DNA from: CAZHFA01 sp964534945
GTDB lineage: Bacteria > Bdellovibrionota_C > UBA2361 > CAKMMH01
Assembly: GCA_964534945.1 (NCBI GenBank)
Contig: CAZHSB010000024.1
Location: 1 to 26,391, forward strand
Direction of reading: 5' to 3'
Length of the DNA stretch: 26,391 nt
Shown: positions 7,342 to 16,357 of the stretch, piece after piece
How positions within the stretch are numbered: position 1 is the stretch's first letter
How the letters are laid out: each line of letters starts with the position of its first letter
Made by a program: the position numbers and the translations under genes
The notes under the pieces: generated by a model
What the model was told of the DNA's origin: nothing
Databases searched by the model: none
Seen by the model: only the letters and a program-made list of their open reading frames with translations

Positions 7342-9237
7342 TTATAGATCTAAAGACTCAAGAGAAAAAGGCTTTTGCAAAATTGCCTTTACGCCTTGCT
7401 CTATATAAAAACTTTTATCAATATCAGCTTTTCCACTAACAATAATTAAATCTATTAAAATCTTTTTTTCTTTTAAGACATCTAGTAGAGCATCAACTTT
7501 TTCACCACCTATAAAATAATCACTTAAAATAAGATCTGCTGTATGATTTGACAAATATTGTTCAACGGATTTTACATTTTCAAAGGAGACAACTTCGAAT
7601 CCCTTTACGTTCAATAATTTTTCTGTGCTTAAAAGCAACTCTTTATCATCATCTAATAAAATAATTTTCTTCACTTTGCCACTAAAACTACTTTGATTTT
7701 TTAAATCTAAATTTTCAGATTTAATTTTTAATAAAAACGTCGTTCCCTCTCCTTCTTTGGAATCGACATCCAATTCAATATCATTTAACGAAGAAAAAAT
7801 ATTAACCATAAAAAGTCCAAGCCCATATCCTTCTATGCTTTCAACATTTCCTCCTCGTTTAAAAGATGTAAAAATATCCCTTAACATGTCTTTAGGAATT
7901 CCAACACCAGAATCTTTTATCTTTATATTAAGATCTTGATCTATCAAATCACATTCTATGCGAATATAACCAGAATTAGTGTACTTTATCGAATTTGATA
8001 TGATATTATTTATTATTTTTTTAAACTGTCTTTTGTCCGCATTAATACAAGTATCTTTGGCATTATTCTTATAAGTAAGCTCAAGATCCTTTTGCACAGC
8101 TCTTAAATTATAATCCTTTACTATTTTTAAAACCTCATCATCAACCTTGAAAATTTCTTTTGACGCGCGCAAACCACTATGCTTATATTTTGAAAAATCA
8201 AGCAAATCCTCAAGTAAAAGAGAAATAGAATCACAATTATTTAATGCAATTTCAATAAATTCTTTCTTCGCCTCTTGCGAGGTATTAATCTCAAGAAGCT
8301 TTAAAATTGTAACAAGATTCGCTAAAGGAGATCGTAAATCATGTGATACAAATTCTAAATACTCACTTTTTTCGACAGCTTCTTTAGCCTTTTTATCTAA
8401 TTCTTTAGAAGCTCTATTTAATTTTAAATAAGTTTCAAACTGCCTTTCAATCTCTGAAGCCACATCAACTACAAGGTTTAATTCTTTTGAAAGCGGCGGT
8501 TTATTTTCACAAAATCCAACCCATAAATAAACATATAAATCTTTATCATCTCTCTCATTTATACGTTTAATTATCGCATTTTGATACCCAAAAAGTGATA
8601 AATCCTCTAGCACGCTTTGAACACTATAATAATTAACAACCCCCTCAGCAATTTCTTTCTTATTGATTATATTATTTAAAAACTTTTGCTTAATAAACGA
8701 TGATACATGTTTATTTGATGACGATGAACTTATCGCAAAGCTATCTTGACTTTTCCTATCAAAACAAAAAATAACCAAAGCATTCCTAGGGAAAAAAGTA
8801 GAAAGTAAATTTAAGATATTCTTAAAAAATTCTTCTTGAGATACCCCACCATCTATGTTTACTCTTTTTAAAAAATTAACGGGATTATTAAAATCATCAC
8901 TTCCTATTTTTTCATTTTCTTTTATAAGAGAAAAAATTTTTCTTTCTAAACAAGACATAATTTCTTGAATTTTTTTCCCCACCACGGTGGTAAATGTATA
9001 CTGTTTTCGTTTTCTTGATGAATTACTAGAAATTTTCAATAAATCATTTAAAGTTTTTTGAGCACTAAAATAATCGTTTAAGAGCAATGACAACGAATAC
9101 CAAAGCAAAAGAGCCATAATAAATATAAAATCAACAGAAAATTGGCTGGTTATATAGTGGGGTATATTACGAGTAAATAAAAATAAGATCAATCCCGATC
9201 CAATCATACAAAATCTTATCATCTTTTCATTTGGCAT
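7342..9237 (-). CDS. Hybrid sensor histidine kinase with C-terminal receiver domain
   Basis: 631 residues. Two membrane segments (about 8-24 and 34-53), no clear periplasmic loop, a GAF-like sensor region (about 125-275, weakly recognised), a coiled linker (275-295), HisKA dimerisation domain with phospho-acceptor His299 in FVSHDLRSPLAN, and HATPase_c with N box (about 405-420), DSGVGIP (442-448) and GYGLGLF (470-476). A C-terminal receiver domain (521-631) has acidic pocket D529-D531, phospho-acceptor D573 in LILSDYF and K622 in LQKPF. All catalytic residues are present. Start ATG with GAGGG 6 bases upstream. It overlaps the previous gene by 11 bases and is the last gene of the Tad operon, so it may control pilus production. 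Its input signal is unknown. Confidence 0.9.
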   Translation of the reverse strand: MPNEKMIRFCMIGSGLILFLFTRNIPHYITSQFSVDFIFIMALLLWYSLSLLLNDYFSAQKTLNDLLKISSNSSRKRKQYTFTTVVGKKIQEIMSCLERKIFSLIKENEKIGSDDFNNPVNFLKRVNIDGGVSQEEFFKNILNLLSTFFPRNALVIFCFDRKSQDSFAISSSSSNKHVSSFIKQKFLNNIINKKEIAEGVVNYYSVQSVLEDLSLFGYQNAIIKRINERDDKDLYVYLWVGFCENKPPLSKELNLVVDVASEIERQFETYLKLNRASKELDKKAKEAVEKSEYLEFVSHDLRSPLANLVTILKLLEINTSQEAKKEFIEIALNNCDSISLLLEDLLDFSKYKHSGLRASKEIFKVDDEVLKIVKDYNLRAVQKDLELTYKNNAKDTCINADKRQFKKIINNIISNSIKYTNSGYIRIECDLIDQDLNIKIKDSGVGIPKDMLRDIFTSFKRGGNVESIEGYGLGLFMVNIFSSLNDIELDVDSKEGEGTTFLLKIKSENLDLKNQSSFSGKVKKIILLDDDKELLLSTEKLLNVKGFEVVSFENVKSVEQYLSNHTADLILSDYFIGGEKVDALLDVLKEKKILIDLIIVSGKADIDKSFYIEQGVKAILQKPFSLESLDL

Positions 9238-10375
9238 TTTTATCCCTCATAAAAACGTTAATGACTTCATTTAAAAAATCCTTTTCAAATGATTTTTCTA
9301 CATAAAAATCTAACCCCTCAAGATGTGACATCAATTCCGATGCTTTCTCAGATCCCATCAATATATTTTTAGCGTCCATTTTTAATTCTCTAAATAACTT
9401 AAGTTGGTCCTTTAGCTTAAAAATATCTTCATCGATTATCATTACATCATATGCAATATTTTTCCCGACATCATTTTCAATACCCGTTTCTTCATCTTGA
9501 AAACTTATTCCATTAGATAAATCGAAAATCTTTTCAAAATGTTTCGTAAAAAAACAATTTTTGTTTAAAGATTTCCTAATTTTTTCAACTAATTGAAAAT
9601 CGCTTGAAATGATTGCCACCTTATATTTATTCTTTAAGGATTCGTTGTTTATCTTCCACTTTAACAATATCAATGTATCATTTGATAAATTTTTAATTTC
9701 AAATTTTCTATCTAATAAAAATTTTTTATCATTTAATCTTTCTTTTATCATACTCCAAAAATTTTCTGAAATTTTTGTATCAATTTCTCCTTTCTTCCAC
9801 TGCCCCTCTATGTCTTGATAACTATACGATATACACTTTTCATGTTTTTCAAACAAACACTCACTAATGTTATTTTTTTCAAGCTCCAATATAAGGGATT
9901 CCAAAATTTTTAATAAAAAATCTTCATTATTGACATTTGATTTAACTTCCGAATCTTGACATTCAACTTTACTTATTGAGTCCATGATATTTTTGGCAAA
10001 AGATAAATAAAGCTTAATATCTTTTTCTATATTAAACTTTGATTTTAAAGAAAACGGATCTGAAGATATAAAGGCAATTATCTTTTTTTGCTTATTAAAT
10101 ATTGGGCAAAAACAATATTTTTTTAGTATAGAAATATCCTTTATATCTTCTTTTTTAGGAACAGGAATATCATTTATATAATCTACATTCGTTAAATTTT
10201 TTATTTTTTCAAAAAAATCCCTTTCTGCGATATCATAATAATTTAAAAAAAAATCAAGATAAAATCTCTTATCAATATTCTTTGCAAGCAAAATGTCAGC
10301 ATCTTTAAAAAACAATGTGCTTAGTACATCAAAAACAGATTTAAATTTATTATTACTAAAATTCATAAACTTCAC
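9227..10375 (-). CDS. Probable GspE_N/MshEN-like and N2-like protein fused to a receiver-like domain, no ATPase
   Basis: 382 residues, no membrane segment. The C-terminal part (about 251-375) follows a receiver pattern: VAIISSD (D259), VMIIDED (D315, candidate phospho-acceptor) and FYVEKSF (K361). Residues about 45-135 resemble the PilB N-terminal domain (NVDYINDIPV, then ILKKYCFCPIFNKQKKIIAFISSDPFS against PilB ISKKYGILPIEKDLRNLTVAMVDPSN). Residues about 152-250 run parallel to the PilB N2 domain, but ASDIHIEP is replaced by ISECLFEK. The motor domain is missing. These weak similarities were aligned by eye only. MshEN domains in other proteins can bind c-di-GMP. GTG start with AAAGGT upstream, 17 bases after the tadE-like stop, overlapping the kinase gene. 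Plausibly a signalling adaptor for the pilus motor. Confidence 0.5.
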   Translation of the reverse strand: MKFMNFSNNKFKSVFDVLSTLFFKDADILLAKNIDKRFYLDFFLNYYDIAERDFFEKIKNLTNVDYINDIPVPKKEDIKDISILKKYCFCPIFNKQKKIIAFISSDPFSLKSKFNIEKDIKLYLSFAKNIMDSISKVECQDSEVKSNVNNEDFLLKILESLILELEKNNISECLFEKHEKCISYSYQDIEGQWKKGEIDTKISENFWSMIKERLNDKKFLLDRKFEIKNLSNDTLILLKWKINNESLKNKYKVAIISSDFQLVEKIRKSLNKNCFFTKHFEKIFDLSNGISFQDEETGIENDVGKNIAYDVMIIDEDIFKLKDQLKLFRELKMDAKNILMGSEKASELMSHLEGLDFYVEKSFEKDFLNEVINVFMRDKNAK

Positions 10376-10392
10376 TAAATTTTACCTTTACT

Positions 10393-11007
10393 TTAAAATT
10401 CAAAATCCACAATAATATTTTTAAACGACGATATCGTCGATGGCATTATATTCAAAAAATCGGAGCCAATTTTTGAGCATGTATTAAAATCTAAAGTGAT
10501 ACTCAACCTAATCGCCAATGATGTATCTAAAAAAACTTGATTCCCATCTTTATTGATAACAAATTTTTGATTTGAAAGACTTGAATAATTTTCCAAATTT
10601 ATATTCCCCATATCAAATGAACCTTTTTTATATTCATTTTTAAAAAGTTTTGCCATTGCGTCGTTTTTGCTTTTTTCTATCAATGCTCCCGATATTGCGT
10701 ATTGACACTTTTCGGATACTTTCCCAGTTAGCTTATTAAATACTGCTTCTAAACTATCTACCTTTTTTTTTATTGTTTCTTGTATGTTATTCTTTTCACT
10801 ATTATCTATTGTTAAATCTTCATTTATTTTTACTATAAATATTTTTCTATTTCCAAATTCATTTTCTATTAATTCATCTAACAGATATTGGATCCTAAAA
10901 TAATCTATAATTCCCACTAAATTAAACAATATAGGCAACACAACACAGAATATGCAACATAATTCTAATACTGAAAGTCCCCGACTTTTAAAATTCTTTA
11001 TCGCCAT
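10393..11007 (-). CDS. TadE-like pilus assembly protein (pseudopilin-like)
   Basis: 204 residues. The N-terminus RGLSVLELCCIFCVVLPILFNLVGIIDYFR (about 9-38) is the TadE pattern: a short basic leader, Gly followed by a hydrophobic segment with a Glu, Pro in the middle of the helix and an aromatic/acidic end. The remaining 165 residues are presumed periplasmic and not recognised. TadE and TadF are minor pseudopilins processed by the prepilin peptidase and needed for Flp pilus assembly. ATG start with GAGGGGGC 4-5 bases upstream, overlapping the tadG-like gene by 10 bases, so translation is probably coupled. Confidence 0.75.
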   Translation of the reverse strand: MAIKNFKSRGLSVLELCCIFCVVLPILFNLVGIIDYFRIQYLLDELIENEFGNRKIFIVKINEDLTIDNSEKNNIQETIKKKVDSLEAVFNKLTGKVSEKCQYAISGALIEKSKNDAMAKLFKNEYKKGSFDMGNINLENYSSLSNQKFVINKDGNQVFLDTSLAIRLSITLDFNTCSKIGSDFLNIMPSTISSFKNIIVDFEF

Positions 11008-12368
11008 ATTGCCCCCTCTTTCTTATGAAGTTGCAAAAATGTCATCAATTTATTTTGCAAGTCATCAAAATTTTCTTCATTAAGAACAAAAAAATTAAAA
11101 GATTTTAGTTCAAAATTACTATTACTAAAATAATTTTCGAATGATTCAATATTAGATGAGCTTAATGTATCCACTTTATCATTCTCAAAAAGGACATACA
11201 CAATATTAATTTTCATATCTTGTGTATTTGCAATGTTATCAAGTTTGCTAAGTTTTTCTTTTAATATTGTTTTTACATTATCATCTGGGAAAAATATACC
11301 ATTAATACTTGGGAGTGCCGTCGAAAATATAAAAATTATCTTTTCAATTTCGCTTGATCTTGTATAACGATCTTTTATCGTTCCCGACGACAATATCAGC
11401 CTTATTGCATTATCTAAGGTATTTTCAAAATCTACATCATAACCCTTATGAACAGGAAGCGCCCAAAGAGAGTTTGTAAATAAAAATTTATTTTCTTGAT
11501 TAGCTATCGTATCTTCGTCATTATTTTGAAAATATAATTCATTTTTAATTGGCGCCTTATATTTTTCTTCCTGATTTTCTTTTTGAGAGGCATCAAAACA
11601 CCCCGTTGTCGTCGTACCGTCGTCTCCTGCATATTCTAAAAAAGAAACTCTATCATTCTTATTAACTTTTTTTATTTCTCTTATTAAATCAAGATCCCTT
11701 TTATAAGCAACCCCAGGGTATGTTCCAACACCAACTGAATTTAAAGAAAACCCCTCTAAAAAATTATATGTATCAATCAATATTCGTTTAAGAGGAGAAA
11801 AAATTTCATTAAAACACTGCTCTGTATAATATTTAGGTGTCGTATATTTTTCTTTTTCCATTTCAAAATAAAGAGCACTTGGCCATTCTCCCTCACTTCC
11901 CCACAATGATATTTCATCATTAGGAGAATTATAAAAGCCTCTATCCAACAAAAGCAGATAATCCCCTATAGCGGGAGTTGCAAAGCTTATCGCGCTAACA
12001 GGCCAAGAAAGATCTGCGCTTGCATTAAAAAGTGTATTCGCCAAACGAGAAAAAACTAATTCATAATTTTTTTTATATGATATTTCTATTCCATCAGTCG
12101 TCGCCAATATTGCAAAATCATCTTCTGATAATCCCTGTGCGTTAAGATAATTTTTAGAAACACTTATTGCGTAATTTTTATATGGAAAAAATTTAACTCC
12201 CTGAAGCGATGCATCATCTAAAACATCTTGCACTTTTCTTTTTGCAGTATAAATCGACGCGACATCAAAAGTAAGCATTAGTAAAAATGATAAAATTGGC
12301 AAAATAAACAAGACAAAAAAAATTAATGCATTCCCCTTTTGTGTTGTTATTTTTTTCAAACTTTTCAT
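10998..12368 (-). CDS. TadG-like pilus assembly protein with degenerate von Willebrand A-type domain
   Basis: 456 residues. The N-terminus matches Tad/TadG: basic leader, KGNALIFFVLFILPILSFLLMLTFDVASIYTAKRKVQDVLDDASLQG (about 11-57), one membrane helix followed by the pilin-like segment. The remainder is extracytoplasmic. A Rossmann/vWA-like pattern seems to start at DYLLLLDRG (136-144) and continue through IIFIFSTALPS and MKINIVYVLFEN, but the metal-site DxSxS is not kept (DRGFY). It lies between tadC and the tadE-like gene. TadG proteins are thought to anchor or stabilise the Tad apparatus. No clear ribosome site. The assignment rests on the N-terminus and gene order. Confidence 0.7.
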   Translation of the reverse strand: MKSLKKITTQKGNALIFFVLFILPILSFLLMLTFDVASIYTAKRKVQDVLDDASLQGVKFFPYKNYAISVSKNYLNAQGLSEDDFAILATTDGIEISYKKNYELVFSRLANTLFNASADLSWPVSAISFATPAIGDYLLLLDRGFYNSPNDEISLWGSEGEWPSALYFEMEKEKYTTPKYYTEQCFNEIFSPLKRILIDTYNFLEGFSLNSVGVGTYPGVAYKRDLDLIREIKKVNKNDRVSFLEYAGDDGTTTTGCFDASQKENQEEKYKAPIKNELYFQNNDEDTIANQENKFLFTNSLWALPVHKGYDVDFENTLDNAIRLILSSGTIKDRYTRSSEIEKIIFIFSTALPSINGIFFPDDNVKTILKEKLSKLDNIANTQDMKINIVYVLFENDKVDTLSSSNIESFENYFSNSNFELKSFNFFVLNEENFDDLQNKLMTFLQLHKKEGAIWR

Positions 12369-12393
12369 AAATTAATTTTAAAAATTTTTATTA

Positions 12394-13191
12394 CTATTTT
12401 AATACTGTATTCATTCCTAACAATTGAGTTAAAGGAACCGCCAAGAAAAATAAAATAAGCCCTAAAAAAGCACAAAGCAATGGGAGTGTTGCTTTTATTG
12501 GAAGCGCGGCAATTTCTTTTTCTACGACTTCTTGATAATAAGCCTGCGTAGAATCGCTAAGCTCTTCCATCGGACCTATCAATTCTCCACCTTCTTTTTG
12601 AGCCATTGCAAGATGTAAAAAAGCATGCTTTATACATGTTAAATTTATTGCCTTTGCAACATTACTTAAGCTTTCTTCAAAGCTTAATCCTGCCTCTGAT
12701 TTCTTAATAACTTCATCTAATGCTTTCGTTACAGGATCCATATCTCCTTTTTCTTTACTTAACCGTACCGTAATATTTACCGCCGTAAAAATATCACTTC
12801 CTCCCTGAACTGCCATCACTAATCGTTCCATAACAATCGGAAGAAAAAAATCTATTTTCCTATATATTGCTCTCGAATCACGAACTGCCAAAAATCTTAT
12901 AAAAATATATGATAGCGCAAATGAAAAAATAAAAGATACAAAGAAAAATCTTTTTGAAAAATTAGTAATAAGCATACAAAATACAAAAATAATTGTTGCT
13001 ATAAGGAAAAAAAGCATTTTTTGTTTTACATTTAATTTTACTTCTTCTTTTTTTGCTTTTTTTTCTATAATCGCTTCATCATCTTCATCATCTAGCAACG
13101 ACGCATAAACATCACCTGCATCTCGAACAAAAGATTTCGAAAATAAAAAATAAATTGTCACAAGCAATAAAAAAATTAAGCAATATATCAT
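12394..13191 (-). CDS. tadC: Flp pilus inner-membrane platform protein TadC
   Basis: 265 residues from Met at 13191. The frame also opens 10 codons earlier at 13221, but an ATGA overlap with the tadB stop and a GAGAG site favour 13191. It has N-terminal membrane helices (about 2-18 and 60-95), a T2SSF domain (about 105-235; ERLVMAVQGGSDIFTAVNI, ALDEVIKKSEAGLSFEESL, MAQKEGGELIGPMEELS) and a terminal hydrophobic helix (about 238-258). With TadB it forms the half-size-subunit equivalent of PilC/GspF. An acidic stretch (DDEDDEA) near residues 31-37 is cytoplasmic by prediction. Confidence 0.88.
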   Translation of the reverse strand: MIYCLIFLLLVTIYFLFSKSFVRDAGDVYASLLDDEDDEAIIEKKAKKEEVKLNVKQKMLFFLIATIIFVFCMLITNFSKRFFFVSFIFSFALSYIFIRFLAVRDSRAIYRKIDFFLPIVMERLVMAVQGGSDIFTAVNITVRLSKEKGDMDPVTKALDEVIKKSEAGLSFEESLSNVAKAINLTCIKHAFLHLAMAQKEGGELIGPMEELSDSTQAYYQEVVEKEIAALPIKATLPLLCAFLGLILFFLAVPLTQLLGMNTVLK

Positions 13192-14024
13192 ATTTTCTCT
13201 CGAGTCATATACATCATCCAAACAATTCCAATTAATAAGAACAATCCTCCTGCAAGCATTAATCTTATTCCTAATGGATCAGAAAAAGCTAACATGAAAT
13301 TATTCTTATTCATAATAAATTGAATAAATGCAATAAAAATTCCACTTGCCAAAATTCCATATGCGGACATTTTCTGCATTGCAACTGCGCTTTGAGTTTT
13401 TCTTCTAAAAGATTGTCTTTGTCGCGTAACTTTTGTTAATCGTTTTAATGGACCATAAAGTCCGCTTCCCTCACGTCTTGATAAAATAAATGCAACTCTA
13501 AATAAATCTATATCAGGATGTTTAATGTCTGTTGCAAAAGAAAATATTGCCTCTTCTTCAGAAGCGCCCTTTTGAATATTATCTAGCATCTCTTCTAATT
13601 TTTTTCTTAAAATACTTTCTTCAGAAAATAATTCTTTTACTGTTATAAGCGCTAAAAAAGGATCTTTTCCTCCTTTTATAGAAGATGATAATGAAATTAA
13701 AAAAGCAGGATAATCTTGTTCAAAATTTTGTACTCTTTTATAAACTTTATTTCTTATATTAAGATACTCAAAAAACACATACAAAACCACAACACCGAGC
13801 GCAATATAAATCTTTGTAAAGTAAAGTGATATACATAATAAGATCAATCCCGACAAACAACATTTAATAAAAATTTTTCTTTTCCCCTCATCTGAAATTC
13901 CTGCAAAAAAAAACAAATCTCCTTGAGCATCGTTAGAAAATTTTTCGGTATCATTCTTTCTAGCACAAAATGTCCCAGTGCTTAAAAGTTTTAATCTTTT
14001 TATATCATTATTAAATCGTTTCAT
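13188..14024 (-). CDS. tadB: Flp pilus inner-membrane platform protein TadB
   Basis: 278 residues from ATG 14024; a TTG at 14033 would add three residues and neither start has a good Shine-Dalgarno. Two hydrophobic segments (about 50-85) precede a T2SSF domain (about 95-220; LISLSSSIKGGKDPFLALI, LDNIQKGASEEEAIFSFA, ILSRREGSGLYGPLKRLT), with two C-terminal membrane helices (about 220-270). This is the TadB topology. It sits directly behind cpaF and overlaps tadC by four bases, so the motor and both platform genes are translationally linked. Confidence 0.88.
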   Translation of the reverse strand: MKRFNNDIKRLKLLSTGTFCARKNDTEKFSNDAQGDLFFFAGISDEGKRKIFIKCCLSGLILLCISLYFTKIYIALGVVVLYVFFEYLNIRNKVYKRVQNFEQDYPAFLISLSSSIKGGKDPFLALITVKELFSEESILRKKLEEMLDNIQKGASEEEAIFSFATDIKHPDIDLFRVAFILSRREGSGLYGPLKRLTKVTRQRQSFRRKTQSAVAMQKMSAYGILASGIFIAFIQFIMNKNNFMLAFSDPLGIRLMLAGGLFLLIGIVWMMYMTREKI

Positions 14025-14035
14025 AATAGGCAAAC

Positions 14036-15364
14036 TTAAATATCATTTCCCACATTAAGTGTTTCTGAAAATTTTCTTAAATCTAAATCTATTCCTCTCT
14101 TTTTAAAATCATCATCAAAATTGCTTACTTTACTTACGACTTTCCAATAAGGTTTTTTGCTTGGAACATATTTAAACATTTCTCTTTGCCTAATGACGCC
14201 GTCTGCCATTGATGAAATTTCCCGAACCTCCATGATTCTTCTAAGCCCTGTGTGGTGGCAAATATCAAGATGAACAGTAACTTGCACCGCATTTGCAATT
14301 TGCTCTCTTAAAATATCATTAGAAACTCCCTTTTGTGCACGTCCTAAAAACAGCTCTAATCTTGAAATGGCATCAAGTGCAGATTTTGCATGAATTGTAG
14401 AAATTCCAGAGTGCCCTGATGCGCAAACATCTATAAAAGCCTCACCTGCATTTGCATCTCGTATTTCACCAAAAATTATTCTATTCATCGCCATACGCAT
14501 TCCAGCTCTGATACATTCTGCTGGAGTTACAAGTCCCGCATTATCGATATTTGCCTCCCTTACTCTTAAATATCTTACATGGGGGTGTTCCAAAGAAATT
14601 TCGGGAGTATCTTCTATTACTAAAATTGATTCTTCTTTAAAAATATTTGAAGCAAGTGCTCTTACAAGCGTTGTTTTCCCTGTTCCGACTTCCCCTGCAA
14701 CGAAAATTGTAAGCCCCGCCTGCACGATTGCTGTTAAATATTCAAATATTTCTCTTGGAGCAAGTTCATATTTAATTAAATCATCGCAAGTTACCTTTGA
14801 AAATCTATTTATTCTCAATGTAAGATATGGACCACCATCACAAATAGATGGGTGAACTGCGTGCACTCTAACAAAGCCATCAATCATTCCATCAGATATT
14901 GGATGTGCCGTAGAATATGAAGTGCCTGCTCTTTGTAATAATTTTTCTACATAATTTAAGTAACTTTCTTTGTTTGGAAAAGAAATTTCTGTTTTGTAAT
15001 TTTTTCTTTTTTCTTGGATACTAACATCGTTGTAGCCCGCAATAATAATATCGCTTATTTCAGAATCATCTATTAAAGCTTGCAAAATTCCAAATGGTTT
15101 TTGTTCTTTTTCTAATTGTTCTAAAATCTCATCTCTTTCAAAAGAAGAAAGCTCAAGTCCATTTCTTTGAGAAACATTATCGATAATATCGCAAAAATCT
15201 TTTTGTGATAAATTTTCTTGATTTACTTCTATTGTACTTATTTCTCGCCTTAACTCTTTCATGATATAGGAAAGAGCGGAAGACATTGATTGTTTTACGA
15301 CAGTAGGCTCTTCGATTTTAACATTATCGTATTCATCTTTTATACTTCGCCAATCACGCCCCAT
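14036..15364 (-). CDS. cpaF: Flp pilus motor ATPase CpaF/TadA
   Basis: Secretion ATPase that drives Flp pilin polymerisation. 442 residues: N-terminal helical region (1-90), all-alpha/beta N2 domain (about 95-195; SEISDIIIAGYNDVSI, LTLRINRF), then the RecA-like core with Walker A GEVGTGKT (224-231), Asp box VIEDTPEI (249-256), Walker B region RMAMNRIIFGEIRD (290-303) and His box SGHSGISTIHA (316-326). All motifs are intact. It lacks the tetracysteine site of PilB, as expected for CpaF. The ATG directly follows the cpaB stop (TAA-ATG), with GGAGAA inside the end of cpaB. Confidence 0.95.
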   Translation of the reverse strand: MGRDWRSIKDEYDNVKIEEPTVVKQSMSSALSYIMKELRREISTIEVNQENLSQKDFCDIIDNVSQRNGLELSSFERDEILEQLEKEQKPFGILQALIDDSEISDIIIAGYNDVSIQEKRKNYKTEISFPNKESYLNYVEKLLQRAGTSYSTAHPISDGMIDGFVRVHAVHPSICDGGPYLTLRINRFSKVTCDDLIKYELAPREIFEYLTAIVQAGLTIFVAGEVGTGKTTLVRALASNIFKEESILVIEDTPEISLEHPHVRYLRVREANIDNAGLVTPAECIRAGMRMAMNRIIFGEIRDANAGEAFIDVCASGHSGISTIHAKSALDAISRLELFLGRAQKGVSNDILREQIANAVQVTVHLDICHHTGLRRIMEVREISSMADGVIRQREMFKYVPSKKPYWKVVSKVSNFDDDFKKRGIDLDLRKFSETLNVGNDI

Positions 15365-16249
15365 TTATTTTTCTCCAACAGTAAATCCCTCAGGAACTGA
15401 TCTTGATTTTATCCACTTGTTTCCAGAAAGAGCATAAACTTCATCGGCCTTTCCTTTTCCATTTTTTACAGAGACAATGGCTTTTATATCTTCTTTTTTA
15501 CTGTCAATCGGACGTCCTCTTAAATTTTCTGGAATAAACACATTATCTTTCCAGCCCTCCTCATCATTTGCGCTTCTTAATGCAAATGCAATTCGCCCTA
15601 ATGGAATTGCAGTATTAATTGCTAGGCACTGTTCTTGGCTAACAAGAAGAGTAACTGTGCTTGGAATATTCGGGGAACCGTTCTCTGCTACAGGAGCCGT
15701 CGATCTTTCTTGTGATAAAATTTTTACTTTTTCTGCGATAACAGAAGTCCTATGTTTTTGCACTAATAAGACATCGACAAAACTTCCAGAACCTGCCCAC
15801 CCCTCGACTGAAGACGTTGCATCAACTTTTATTGTCATCGCACGCATTCCTTGGGGTATTTTATCAACCACTGGATTTTGTGGATATGCTGTAAAACTAA
15901 AATTTGTATCAAACACAGGCAAATTAGCGGGAAGTTTTGCAAGTGCTATTGCTTCTTGCATTCCTGATAAATCTAGAAGCGCGCCTACAGGAATTTGATT
16001 TTTGGGGAATGCAACATTTTTAAATTTTATATCTCTTACTTTTGTCCCCATTGGAACCACTTTCGCTGGCACGGGAACATTAATCGTATCAAACCTTGCT
16101 ACAACTGTAACATTTTTATCATCGACATCTCTTTTATTAGAAATAATAATTGCCGCGATAATTAAGGATAATCCAATAATGGCTACTATTAAAACTTGAT
16201 TTCTTTTTTTATTTCTTTGATTAATAGAAGAACTTTTTCGTTGGACCAT
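15365..16249 (-). CDS. cpaB: Flp pilus assembly protein CpaB/RcpC
   Basis: 294 residues. One N-terminal membrane anchor (about 18-37; VLIVAIIGLSLIIAAIIIS), then a SAF domain (about 47-110; INVPVPAKVVPMGTKVRDIKFKNVAFPKNQIPVGALLDLSG) and the CpaB C-terminal part with GSFVDVLLVQ and VTLLVSQEQCLAINTA. CpaB is periplasmic and works with the secretin CpaC/RcpA in passing the pilus through the outer membrane; no secretin gene is in this window. ATG with GAGGTG upstream. It is preceded by the flp terminator/attenuator and directly followed by cpaF. Confidence 0.92.
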   Translation of the reverse strand: MVQRKSSSINQRNKKRNQVLIVAIIGLSLIIAAIIISNKRDVDDKNVTVVARFDTINVPVPAKVVPMGTKVRDIKFKNVAFPKNQIPVGALLDLSGMQEAIALAKLPANLPVFDTNFSFTAYPQNPVVDKIPQGMRAMTIKVDATSSVEGWAGSGSFVDVLLVQKHRTSVIAEKVKILSQERSTAPVAENGSPNIPSTVTLLVSQEQCLAINTAIPLGRIAFALRSANDEEGWKDNVFIPENLRGRPIDSKKEDIKAIVSVKNGKGKADEVYALSGNKWIKSRSVPEGFTVGEK

Positions 16250-16290
16250 ACGGCACCTCTTTATTTTTTTAGGCTTATAATTTTTTTTGT

Positions 16291-16341
16291 TTTTTTATCA
16301 TTCTGATAAAAAGATAAGAGCTGCTTTTAAACAGCTCTTAT
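16291..16341 (-). terminator. Hairpin terminator/attenuator between flp and cpaB
   Basis: A 10-bp perfect stem (ATAAGAGCTG 16314-16323 with CAGCTCTTAT 16332-16341, 8-base loop) is followed on the minus strand by CTTTTTATC, a typical intrinsic terminator. That U-tract is also one arm of a second hairpin (TTTTTATCA 16292-16300 with TGATAAAAA 16304-16312). A partly leaky terminator here would give more pilin than assembly proteins. Confidence 0.75.
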
Positions 16342-16357
16342 TAAATATTTCTTTCTA

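Noticed and set aside
15477..15998. 173-residue plus-strand frame opposite cpaB
   Set aside because: Antisense shadow of a well-supported gene inside an operon.
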